Origin: Cladophialophora immunda
Taxonomy: Eukaryota; Ascomycota; Eurotiomycetes; Chaetothyriales; Herpotrichiellaceae
Length of the DNA: 64,000 nt
Reading direction: 5' to 3'
Assembly: GCF_000835495.1 (NCBI RefSeq)
Contig: NW_015622547.1
Location: forward strand, 620,001-684,000
In this document: positions 1 through 10,036 of the stretch, one piece after another
Position numbering within the stretch: the stretch's first letter is position 1
Layout of the letters: the number at the start of each line of letters is the position of its first letter
Position numbers and translations under genes: made by a program
Notes under the pieces: generated by a model
Seen by the model: the letters and a program-made list of their open reading frames with translations, nothing else
Databases searched by the model: none
What the model was told of the DNA's origin: nothing

Positions 1-2318
1 ATACAATGATTGGACGAGAGATGCGTTCCACGAGTTGTGGGCTGGGATGGGGTGAGTGGAAAGGGGGACTATCCGTAGATCTGGGCCTGTGTGCAGAGCG
101 AACGGCATTGAGCTATCTCGGGGGAGTGTCATACACGCTCGTAAACTCATTGATGAGTGCTGGCTCGATAGTAAGGGAAAGGACGCAGGAATCAAAATTA
201 TACCTGATAAATGTGAAGATCAACTATGGAGCACGGGGGAAGAGGGCACAATGGGCCCCGTTTGATACACCATATGGCCACCATCTCAGCGCCCAAGACA
301 ACCCAACACCGTCAGACCAAGCCTGGCCAAACCGTGGTATTCGTGTTCGTCGCTTGACGCTGTCCAAAGAGTATAGGCATGTAGTCACCAGGTGCTCGAG
401 TCTGCAGTCGCCTTCCAGGTCAGGTTCTGGCAGAGGGTCTTCCAGGTGGTCGGACAGCGTTCGAAACGCGCGTTCAGCAACAACCTGAATCCTGGCAGTA
501 CGGGAAGTGGAATTGGAGTTCTGGATGTCGCTTCTGCATCCGTTTCATGTGGTCGATCACCAGGTGAAGAATCAACAAGATTTCGGGTTCCAGCCATGCC
601 TGTTTTCGACTCGGATAGTACAGAAGCGCCTGTTCTGCCATTGCTGAGTCTAACCAGGAGGCGAGATTCCTCTCTCTGTTCTCGTAAGTACTGCATTCGG
701 TACTGACGATTCTGGTTGTTCGGCTGCCACCAACACTGACGCCGTGCATGACAAAATCACGATCCGTTGAGCGGGATTCAGCCTTTCATGGGAAGGGCAA
801 TTCGCCCCGTCGCGATGACCACCACGGTCGGCTTCCACCATCCTATAGCGATCTCGAGTTGCCGCTCGATCCCCTGAGCCGCAGCCGAGCCCTGAGCTCC
901 TCTGGATTCCAGCGCTCGCTACGATACCTCTTCTTTCGCGTTGGATACCACGAATCCGATGCCGAGCCCTAATCCCATTTTTCCTCGCCCCTCGAATCCT
1001 CCAAGAAATGTGGACAGAAGCAGATTATCGACGAAAAAGCATTTTTCTATTGTGCTCCTTTGAACTCCATGGAATATTAGGCCAGAAAATGGTGTCACCA
1101 TTGGTGTTTGTACCTTCGTAAGAGGGCTACATATTCTTCTGCTGTCGGCGCATTGTCACTCCTTACCAGCGACCCAGGGATAAAACAGTGCCGCTCCTCA
1201 TCATAGTAACCGAACCCGCAAGGACAGGTTATTTGGGCGAGAGACATACCCTCTGCCAAGACTGCTCCGAAGTCTGACTGACAAACGGGCTTTGGAGGAG
1301 GCGCCTCTGGCCGTAGGCAAGGGCGGTTGCAGGCTGGGTCCATTCGAGTCTGGGGGCTCTGTCTTATAGCGGTTGGCTAGGCTATTCCAGAGAGCTCCAG
1401 GGGTCAAATCCGAAAACAGGTTCGGCAAATATCACAGAGGGGGTGCGGGGCCATAGCCACAACCGCAAACAGGGAACAGCGGACATGGAGCGTGAAGGAA
1501 ACGAGGCAGGCTTCCAGGCAGGCCGCGAGGCAGTGTGATCGGGCATTTCGAGGGTCCCAGCTGCAGCCAGCGTTGAGCGTTGAGGCGTAAGACGTAAGGG
1601 CTGGAGGGGATGATCTAGCGTTCGAGGATCGAGGGTCAACTGAACATATCTGGGCCAGATTCCCGGGGCATGAAAAGCAATTGACTGTGGCAGGGCTGTG
1701 ACACGTTGGTTCACAGGCTGCTTTTGTTTGGGTTGGGTTCAAAATGCAACAGAAGTTGTCGTGGAGATGATGGAAGTGGGAGTGCGAGGTAAGGGAATAG
1801 AGGTGGTTCGGGAAGCCTCACTAGCTTCAACCAGCTTGGATCACGGCTCTGGACCGCAATAGTGGCCCGCTAGGCTGACATTGCCAAGGCTCTAAGTAGA
1901 CGGCTCCACCTCGAAAACTACCTAATCTCATCCACAGTATCTACCTACACATAAAGGTAGATATAGCTATGGACCAAGTTTCAAGACACCTTCGACACAC
2001 TCTTTCACGCCCTGGAGACATCTTGGACATGCCAACCTCGTCAGCGACGACTCGATATCCTTAGCGCACCCTGCATCTGTATATGCGGTTCATGAAACCC
2101 CCAGCGCCTCGACCTCCTGCTAGGATACCTGGCGAGTGGCTCTCCATCCTGATGCTTCCCACCCGTCGGTGGTTCTGTAGCCTCGCCTACTGACACAAGA
2201 GCTGGCAGGTTGCGCTGTTCATCGCAGTCTCTGTGGGTACTGATGATAGAACAGCTGCTCTCGACCTCGACTTTACCTCTCACCACCAGCATCAGTCCGG
2301 TCTGACCTGCTGTCCACC
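1..2318. other. Intergenic, no supported gene
   Basis: No reading frame here resembles a known family. The only frame that looks possibly coding is a cysteine-containing minus-strand one at 1095-1343 (see findings). The last 300-400 bases should hold the 5' region of the transporter gene that follows. Confidence 0.5.
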
Positions 2319-4235
2319 ATGGAGAGCGCCACTGCGACTGTCACCAGAGAGCCATCGACGCTCGACAGCAGAGCCAGCGCCAGCATCGACATGAGCGACT
2401 CTGCCAACACACATGGGCAACAGCACCGCAATGGCTGTTCCCTGCCAGCACCGCTCCAAGACGACATCCCTTCCCTGCCTACCGAACCGAAACCCTTCAA
2501 GCCCACTCGGCGCTTCTGGCTGGTCATGATGTCCATCTCGGCCATTTCGCTGTGCGGCTCCGTTGAAGGCACGATTGTGGTCAACGCGCTGCCCACCATC
2601 GCTGCAGCCCTGAGCCGCAGCGGCAGCGCCAACCTGTACCTGTGGGTGCCCAATGCCTTCTTCCTGGCATCCATCGCCGTGCTCCCGCTGTACACCCAGG
2701 TCAGCGACATCTTCGGCCGCCGGAAGATGCTGCTGGGCGCGACCTCGCTGTTCGTGCTCGGCTGCGCCCTGGGCGGCGCCAGCACCTCGATGACCATGCT
2801 CATTGTCGCTCGCACCGTCCAAGGCGTGGGCAGCGGCGGGGTCGACACCCTCTGCGAGACCATCATCCTGGACCTGGTGCCGCTGCGCGATCGCGCCAAG
2901 TACCTGTCGTACGTGTCCATCGGCACCACCCTCGGCTACATTGGCGGTCCCTTCCTGGGCGGCCTGATCGTCGTGAAGCTAGGCTGGCGCTGGGTCTTCT
3001 ACCTCAACGCCATCCTCGGCGGGGTTGCACTTGTCATGTTCTTCTTCTTTCTCCGAGTGCGGCACCGGCGCGGTCAGACCTTGTCGTCCCAGGTCAAGCG
3101 CATCGATTTCGGCGGCAACGCGATCTTCATCGGCGCCGTCGTCGCCGTGCTGCTGGCACTGACCTGGGGCGGCCCGGTGTATCACTGGGACAGCGCGCGA
3201 ATCCTGGTGCCCCTGGTGCTGGGTCTCTTGGGCCTGTGCGCCTTTGTTGCATTCGAGTGGACTCCTCGCCTCGCTCCGGAGCCCTCGTTCCCGCGCGCCA
3301 TCGTGTCCAACCGCACGTCCTCGGCGGTCCTCGCCATGACCCTCGTCAACTCCATCACCATGTACGGCACCTTCTACTTCCTGCCGGTCTACTTCCAAGG
3401 CGTGCTTGCGAAATCCCCGGTGGGCTCGGGGATCGCCCTGGCCCCCATCTCCGCCTCGGTGATTCCCTTTGCCGTCGTTTCCGGCATCCTGCTCTCCAAG
3501 GTCGGCAAGTATCGACCTGTCCATGTCTTCGGCTGGTCCGCCATGCTGGTCGCCGCGGGTCTGTGCAGTACTCTCGACCGCGACTCGTCGACCGCGGCGT
3601 GGGCCTGCTTTGAAGTCCTGGGTGCCGCGGGCCTCGACGCGCTGTCCATCTCCCTGCTGCCGGCGCTGCAGGCGCCGCTCGCGGAGCGCCACGCCGCGAC
3701 CTCCGCAGGCATGTATAGCTTCGCCCGCGGCTTCGGCGCCATTTGGGGCGTCACCATCCCGTCCGCCATCTTCAACAACGTCGTCAAGCGCCACGTCACG
3801 GCCGCCGGCACCGGTGACGGATCGGCGTTCGCCACGAATTCAACTCTCGCCGCGCGCCTTGCCGACGAACAGGCCTACCAGCTCGCCACCAGGGCCTTTC
3901 TGGACTCCCTGCCGTCGTCGTCGGAGAGCATGCTCCGCGGACAGGTCATTGCCGTCTTCGAGCGCGCGGTCCACGCCGTCTTCTACGCCCTGGTGGCCTT
4001 TGCCGGCACGGGCCTGCTTCTGGTGTTGTTGGAAAAGGAAGTCCCAATGCGGACGAAGAACAAGACCGAGTTCGGCCTGGATGAGGGTGAGGACCGGAAT
4101 CACGACGGCGGTATCGACTATGGTGACGGGGTTAATATGGCCGGCGTCCCCGCTGCTACTGCTGGAGGAGGGAGTCTACATTGTGATAGGAGTGCTAGTG
4201 CTGTCGACGTGATTCAACTGGAAGAAGTAAAGTAG
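2319..4235 (+). CDS. MFS drug/H+ antiporter, 14-TMS (DHA2) type
   Basis: Single-exon gene, 638 aa, with a good start context (caccATGg). It is predicted to be a plasma- or vacuolar-membrane exporter of small toxic compounds. The first ~65 residues are hydrophilic and probably cytosolic. Then come hydrophobic helices with the family marks: motif A after helix 2 (DIFGRRKML, about residue 131) and motif C-like LGYIGGPFLGG (about 207-217). A large hydrophilic segment before the last helix (about residues 490-545) and the acidic tail after it fit the 14-helix drug:H+ antiporter group. Codons are strongly G/C-ending, more so than in the genes that follow. There is no biosynthetic neighbour, so the substrate cannot be guessed. 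A siderophore or amino-acid exporter of the same superfamily is the main alternative. Confidence 0.9.
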   Translation: MESATATVTREPSTLDSRASASIDMSDSANTHGQQHRNGCSLPAPLQDDIPSLPTEPKPFKPTRRFWLVMMSISAISLCGSVEGTIVVNALPTIAAALSRSGSANLYLWVPNAFFLASIAVLPLYTQVSDIFGRRKMLLGATSLFVLGCALGGASTSMTMLIVARTVQGVGSGGVDTLCETIILDLVPLRDRAKYLSYVSIGTTLGYIGGPFLGGLIVVKLGWRWVFYLNAILGGVALVMFFFFLRVRHRRGQTLSSQVKRIDFGGNAIFIGAVVAVLLALTWGGPVYHWDSARILVPLVLGLLGLCAFVAFEWTPRLAPEPSFPRAIVSNRTSSAVLAMTLVNSITMYGTFYFLPVYFQGVLAKSPVGSGIALAPISASVIPFAVVSGILLSKVGKYRPVHVFGWSAMLVAAGLCSTLDRDSSTAAWACFEVLGAAGLDALSISLLPALQAPLAERHAATSAGMYSFARGFGAIWGVTIPSAIFNNVVKRHVTAAGTGDGSAFATNSTLAARLADEQAYQLATRAFLDSLPSSSESMLRGQVIAVFERAVHAVFYALVAFAGTGLLLVLLEKEVPMRTKNKTEFGLDEGEDRNHDGGIDYGDGVNMAGVPAATAGGGSLHCDRSASAVDVIQLEEVK

Positions 4236-4953
4236 GTCGGGCTCTATAGAGGAAGCGCGTATCAGCAACCCAATCGCCGAGCGCGTTTCTCTCCTCGTGT
4301 GTATTCTGAGTTGTACTTCGTCCCTCCCGAAGCTGTATAGTAGTCGTTCAGTAGATGACCTCAGACTCGAGTCCAGACTCGACAGCTGTACATATTCAGT
4401 ACCCAAGTAGACAAGAGAGTAGATCTTGAGCGATACATAATCAGCCCGATTATCTCATAGTATATGATTTTTTCATTTTCGCGAGCAACTATAGAAGTAG
4501 CCTAAATAAGTACATACTAGTTCGAGTGTAGCAGACAACAAAGCCGCGGTTGGGCTTTCCCTCGCACTTCAAACGGTGCTGAGTGAAGGGTTTCCTGAAC
4601 AAAAAGACTTTTGCAGCAAAGTAAAAATCAACAACTTTTGAGTGAGCCAAGTCACCAAGGTGCAAGCAAGCAACGATCGCAGTGGGGGAAACGCGGCAGT
4701 GGAAAGCTGACACTGTAACAATGCAAACATCAAGCCCCATGAAATGAACACCGGCACATAAAAAGGCCTCGTGGGCTATCAAAGTCCCTTGCCAGGCCGA
4801 GGCCTCGTGCCGGTCCGGTGTGTCGAGTTATAGTCTTCCTCCTCCGTCTCTTGTCGAGAACAAAAATGTGGTTCAGTGGTCATCAGCCCACAAACCGCTA
4901 CCACATGCTTTCTGATGCGTTGGAGTGTCGAGATGTGCTAGGTTTCAGCAAGT
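4236..4953. other. Convergent 3' intergenic region
   Basis: Lies between the 3' ends of the transporter (plus) and the RRM gene (minus). It is relatively A/T-rich around 4430-4520. No supported gene. Confidence 0.5.
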
Positions 4954-6006
4954 TTAGAGTCTGCCTCGACGATGCATACCTCCCATCTGTAAGTACAGTT
5001 AGGGCAATGTTAGTCCTGAACGGGGTGTTCCTGCATGAACAGGCGCGATAGGTGTACATACCTTTTGTACGCTGTCGTCGTCATCATCATCGTTCTCCTC
5101 CTCCTCTTCTACCCCATCGTCGTCGTCCGCCAGCGGAAAACCCTCATCACTGCCTTCAGCATCATCACTGCTGTCATCGCTATCCTCGGTGGATTCCTCG
5201 CCCCAGCTACCTCGTCGAGTTGAAGAACGGCTCGCACCATTGACGACAAGTGGACCGGTGGGTGACGTCGAGCCGCTGCTATAGCTTGATCTTTGCCTAT
5301 TTGCCCGAGACTGGCCTCTCGCTGGCTCCTTCACTGGTGCAGCGGTACGTCGTCTGGACTTTGAGCTGGAAGCCTTGGAAGAGAATGCCGCGCTCTTCTT
5401 TTGTTTCGATGAGCCGCTCCCATTCTTTGTCTCCTGCAAATCACTCCTTGATGAGCCCGAGCTTGAATTCTTGGTCGTCGTCGTCGTCGTCGTCGTCGAA
5501 GGCTCATCTTTCTCCTGTTTGACGCTGATCTTGCGATTAGAGAGATATCTGCCGTCAAGGTCGCGGACGGCGCTGAGGGCTTCGGATGCACTTTTGTATC
5601 GTGCTCGTGCGGTGCCTTTGTTCTTCCCAGGATTACGGCTGTCAGGGTGAATCTCAAGGTAGATAACGTGGCCATAACGTTTGAGGAGGCCACGCAGTTC
5701 ACTCTCGGATTGGTAATATGGTAATCCTGAGATGAAGATTTTACTGCCGTCATTGACACGACGGACAGGAAGAGGTGCGGTAGGCGATGATGGAGGTCGT
5801 CTGGAGTCGCTAGGGAAGTGTGTGCTGTACGGGGTTGGAGGAGCAATGGTGCTTCCATGGATTGAAGGTGGTAGGTACGAAGGCCGCGGAGGACCGACGC
5901 CAGATGAGTGTGATGCCGCAGTTGGACCTAGAGTGGGAGTGAGTGAAGGCACTCCTGGTTGAGTAGTCCAAGAGGTCATTGTTGCATATTGTGTTGTGTA
6001 GCTCAT
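4954..6006 (-). CDS. RRM-domain RNA-binding protein with Ser-rich and acidic tail
   Basis: Two exons: 6006-5062 and 4986-4954; 325 aa. The 75-nt intron has a GTATGT donor, two CTAAC-like sites and a TTACAG acceptor, and the last exon adds only ten residues. The Pro/Ser/Thr-rich N-terminus (1-85) precedes one RRM (about 88-165), with RNP2 IFISGLP at 90-96 and RNP1 KGTARARY at 130-137. The RRM is followed by a run of eight Thr, a Ser/Lys/Arg-rich segment and an Asp/Glu tract of about 35 residues. Likely a nuclear mRNA-binding protein; the target is unknown. It sits only 51 bp downstream of another RRM gene on the same strand. Confidence 0.82.
5475..5498. repeat. (TCG)8 trinucleotide microsatellite
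   Basis: Eight uninterrupted TCG units on the plus strand, which encode the poly-threonine run of the RRM protein on the minus strand. Length is likely to vary among isolates. Confidence 0.9.
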
Positions 6007-6057
6007 GGAGGGTGGTGGAAGAGCAGAGGGAGGGAAAAGGGGGTTTCTTCACAAAGG

Positions 6058-6706
6058 TTAGAGATGTACAGCGCTGTTGACGCGAAACACATACACAGAA
6101 TGCTGTGCTATCGCGGTAGGTCCTTGTAGGCCCGCATGCGAGAGCCCAGCCGGTCTCTCAGAAGGGACGATCCCATTGCTTTCCTCTGGTCCCTCGATTT
6201 TTGTCAAACTCCCGTCCTTTTCCTGGGCCACCAATTTGACACGCACGCGATAGCCATTCCAGCCCTTAGTGCAGAGGTTTTCTATGTCTCGTCAGCGTGG
6301 GCGCCGTAATTTTGAGAAATGAACACACCATAGACCTTGACGGCGTCAGCCCTGCCCTTGATGGTGCAATGTCCCAGCTGTGATCCATCCGAAACAGTGA
6401 ACACTTCGGCTTTTAAGCTCTGTTCTCCTCCCAGACTTCTAGTCATGTCCTTGAGCTCCTGCCATCGGCAGTGGCGTGGAATCTGAGCAATCCAGGTCAG
6501 TCTAGGGCTCCCATAGATGGGAACACTTTGACTCACATCATGGACGAGGATGATATAAGGTTGCTCGTCTTTGCTTGCATGACGAGGTCGATGACGTTCC
6601 TGTCGCTGAGGCATTTTTCAGAACTGTCAGAACGACTCACACGGTCAATGCTTCGAAGCTAAACCTGGGCGTCCGTCAAAGCTGTCGGCTGTTCTATGGC
6701 GTTCAT
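6058..6706 (-). CDS. Small RRM-like protein, four exons
   Basis: Proposed exons: 6706-6665, 6599-6537, 6482-6329 and 6281-6058, giving 160 aa in one frame. Introns 2 and 3 are clear (GTGAGT...CTGAC...CTCAG, 54 nt; GTGTGT...CTGAC...ATAG, 47 nt). Intron 1 is weaker because its donor is GTTTAG. The spliced product has an RRM-like fold: RNP2 YIILVHDIP (about residues 28-36), then helix RHCRWQELKDM and a degenerate RNP1 GHCTIKGRADA, ending at about residue 115. Aromatic RNP1 residues are missing, so it may bind protein rather than RNA. A TATAAA lies about 98 nt upstream of the start. The stop is 51 bp before the ATG of the next RRM gene, in the same frame, so the pair may be a split two-RRM gene. 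Confidence 0.7.
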
Positions 6707-6803
6707 CCACCATACGACTGGCGATTGGCCAGTGTATCTGGCACTCTTGCTGGCAGACACCTTCGCCGCAATTGTGTAAGAACAGAAGGTGAAGGTCAAC
6801 CTT

Positions 6804-6809
6804 TATAGA
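6804..6809 (-). promoter_or_regulatory. TATA-box-like TATAAA upstream of small RRM gene
   Basis: TATAAA on the minus strand about 98 nt before the proposed ATG at 6706. Position and sequence fit a core promoter; no other support. Confidence 0.35.
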
Positions 6810-9742
6810 TTCGAACTGATGCATATGGATCAGGTTGTGAGTGGAGCACCTGGCCAGTGGCCACTTTTCCCCTCCAAACGACGCAAAAGGGCCACTCGCT
6901 TTGAGATCGCCAGAAGAGGAAGAGGCTATCAAGCAGCAGTAAGGCGGCCCTAGGGTGGACAAGGGTCAGGAGGTGGAATCATGGATCTTCTTCCCGACCA
7001 GGTGGCTCAGCGACAAATACGAGCCCTGTTCCCGAGGGAAGCCAGCAGGAGGAGGCAAAAACTTCTGAATTCCCTTGGCTGGGACTTCTGGCACAGAGAA
7101 GATATTTGGTTTGAAGAGGAGACCAACCTTTGAGGGAAACTGAGGACTGATTTATAGACTTGACCTACCCAAACTTTTGCGACCATGGCACACAGTGGCT
7201 TGAGGCCTCAATGCAGTACATCTCTTGTCTAGTGGAGGATGTCTTCGCCGCCGCCACCTGCTTCAGGTTCGCCGAGGTGGAGAAGATGGCAATGAAGCTC
7301 TGCGTCGAACCCAATAGGAGGTCCATGAACAGAGGTCGCGTTGAAGCTTGCAGGTGACCCCCATCGGCAAAAATCTGATATCAGATCACCAGTACTTTGC
7401 ATATTAGGCGATGAGGCATCTCTGGTCTTGGAGCAAGCGACCACAAGGCAGTCTTGCCAGCTGAGCAAGCCTCCCACAATACAGAGGCGCACTATATCGG
7501 ACACGGGGATTCGGGGATATCCTTGTTTAACGCTCGACCACAATGTGGGTGCTAGGTCGCTCGGAGAGGGACTAACAGCGTCCAATCGAAGTCGATGCGG
7601 CAGTAGAATGTCAGTGGTCCCAGAAAATCTGTTCGGAGCCAGATGTCTCGCGGAGAAAGGTCTTGACAGGCATGTGGAGGGACCCTTGAAATCTGTCAAC
7701 AACAATAGTTGCGGTCGGGGAGGGGGGACCCGTGTTCTGTGCAAAGAGGCTGGCTGGAGGAATCCCTGGGCAAAGCCTGACGTAAAAGAAAAAGGTCTTG
7801 CTGCAAGTCGAGACAAGATTCTTTGGTTCAACTGGGTCCGAAAGCTCTCATGAGCTTATAAGAGACCTTCGGGCCCAACCGCTAAGGGTCGATTCGGTCA
7901 TGGAACCGGAGAAAGGCTGGTGCCAAGGGCTGTGTTCCCAATCTCTAAACACGTTCGTTGAGGCATCCGAGTTTAGACCCCTGCTGGGATGTTCGTTGCT
8001 CCAACCTCGGGTCTGGCAGATGCCCTCGATCACAACAGAGCAGTCGTTCCAAGTTTGCAGCCTGTTCGCCTCACTACCATTGAGCAGCCTCTTGGGAGAG
8101 CGCACTAGAATCAAAGAATGCTCCGGAAGGCTTCTGGAGGGGGGGACAGTGCAATGCCACAAGCCTTGGTAGGCTCTTGGACTTGGAAAAGCTCTCGCGT
8201 AGCAGTGCATTGGTGGCTTGCTAGGGTCAGGTGGCACGCCAGAAATCTCGGTTCTCGATTTCCCGTACAACATGCAGGAAGCGCCCGAAGAGATCAAGTT
8301 CGGCATTTCTCAAGGACAAATGCTGCTGTCAAAGTCGTCAGGAGGAACGCCGGGGAAACGGGAAACACCTTGTCTGTGACTGGGATGCCATCACCGCGAG
8401 TCTGATACGCTGCCTGTGCTGGTTTGATACGAGGTGCGGTGTCGCCCAACTTCGCCCTTGTCCAAGCAAACCAGAACCCAGACATGTGGCGGTCTCCTAA
8501 CATTTGAGAGGGATTGTGCCCCATTTTTCACCTGGTGGTACAGCAGGCCCACCTGATCTCTTGACTCTTGAACACGCTCTGATGCGAGGTCCAAACTCGG
8601 TGCATTTACATGCGACTGTCATCCGATTCAGATAGCCAGAGTATGGAGAGGTTATCTCATCGAGATCTCGACCGTTGAACATAGATTGTCCCCGATCTCA
8701 TTGGAGGCTTGCAACTAGCTGCTTGTGCAACTTTCCGCGTGTGGGTGGTCGTGAAACAAGTCAAAGGAGGTGGGATGAGGCTTGTTTGACTGGAAGGCCA
8801 AGCAGCGATCATGTCGGCCACCGATCGGCAGCGGTTGGGTCGCGCTGTTCATTCGCCCATGCAGCGTTGCTGTCGTTTTGGGGGCACTGGATCTTCGATC
8901 AATTGGCTAGTTAGCGTGCCAAAGAGACATCCTCCCGCATCCAGTATGCCCTTAAGCAGGTTTACTTGCGGATTGCAGGTTGTAGTGTGTGACGCAAACA
9001 ATTGGAGATGAGGGGTGGGTGGGAAGGGGCAGGCACGGAAATAATAATTGCAACGCCGTTAAGCTATTCTCAGAACCTGCGCCCAATTGTGCGTGAAAAA
9101 GACTATGAGATGCTGCTAAATAATGGCTCAAGAAGGTTGCCGCGTACGTGGTATCCAAGATCAAACATATGCTTCCAACGCTCAAATACCCCGAAATGTA
9201 CCCAATGTGCGTGCGCAGTGAATGTTGCGCCCTCTTCTTAGAAGGATGTGGCTAAGATAATATGCACTTTGTACGCCCGTGGTCTTGTCAGAAATCCCAG
9301 ATCGGAACAAGTGGCAGAAGCCTCCAGCTCTCCGTTTGAACCGGTACCCTTTAAAAGTAGCCCATCGGGGCTTGTTCGTTGCAAAAGCCAACTCATCTCG
9401 CAGCTTTTGATCCATTCTCACGGTCCACTTGGTTGCACCGCTGAGAGATCATCCTGCATAGAATATCCCACGACAGGTCCCGAATATCCATCTCCTTGAG
9501 TCATGGCCAATAGGGCAAAATTCGTGTTTGTTCCGTGTGCTGTATTTGTTGTAGTACGAGATGTCCTTTGTTCCCGGATGTCTTCATCTCTCCCTCTTAC
9601 TCGTTGATCACATGTCTCAACCGCGTCCAATCTTCGTCCGAGTGTTCCAGGGGGCAAATTTAGGAGGAATTGAAATCGGAGGAGGGGTAAAAGAGGCGCG
9701 CCTCTTCAGAAGAACGGCCCCGAACCGAACAGAGCGGTTCAT
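6810..9742. other. Long intergenic region, nothing convincing
   Basis: About 2.9 kb. Open frames exist on both strands (the longest is the minus frame at 7229-7831). They overlap, lack family motifs, and I found no intron signals joining them into a sensible protein. Confidence 0.45.
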
Positions 9743-10036
9743 TCATTTGACAAAGCCAACCACGTTGGCACATCTTTGGCAGTAGTATGAGTTCATGCCG
9801 AATCTGACCGCACCACTGCACTGGGCAGGAAGCGAAGTATCAATACTCAGCGAACGTTGACATCGAGAGCAGCGGACGATGTCCAGAGAGGTTTTGGGTG
9901 AAGCGGAAGCGCTCGATGACAAGGTGTTGATGCTATCGTCGCTCTTATTGGTTTTGGGCGTGATTTTGGTGGGTTTGGAGCCATTGGCAGCCAGTGTCTG
10001 TAGTTGCAGGATGGATGGAGGCGTCGACGAAGCCAT
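9743..10036 (-). CDS. Small zinc-ribbon-like protein
   Basis: Single exon, 97 aa, true ATG. The first half is Ser/Thr/Lys-rich and probably disordered. The C-terminal 45 residues contain two CxxC pairs (RCSRCQ at about residues 55-60 and YCQRCA at about 85-90) plus a single Cys between them, ending FGMNSYYCQRCANVVGFVK. This arrangement suggests one bound zinc. The C-terminal block looks constrained compared with the rest, and I believe similar small proteins occur in other filamentous ascomycetes, but I cannot name a function. It is isolated by long gaps on both sides. Confidence 0.7.
   Translation of the reverse strand: MASSTPPSILQLQTLAANGSKPTKITPKTNKSDDSINTLSSSASASPKTSLDIVRCSRCQRSLSIDTSLPAQCSGAVRFGMNSYYCQRCANVVGFVK

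Noticed and set aside
5955..6069. An intron fusing the two tandem RRM genes into one protein
   Set aside because: Candidate donors before the stop (GTACAT and others) are in phase 0, while the CAG acceptor at 5955 needs phase 1; no pair keeps frame.
7229..7831. 200-codon minus-strand open frame
   Set aside because: Opposite-strand open frame of similar length overlaps it (7341-7853); no family motif, no conserved-looking segment, no supporting intron signals.
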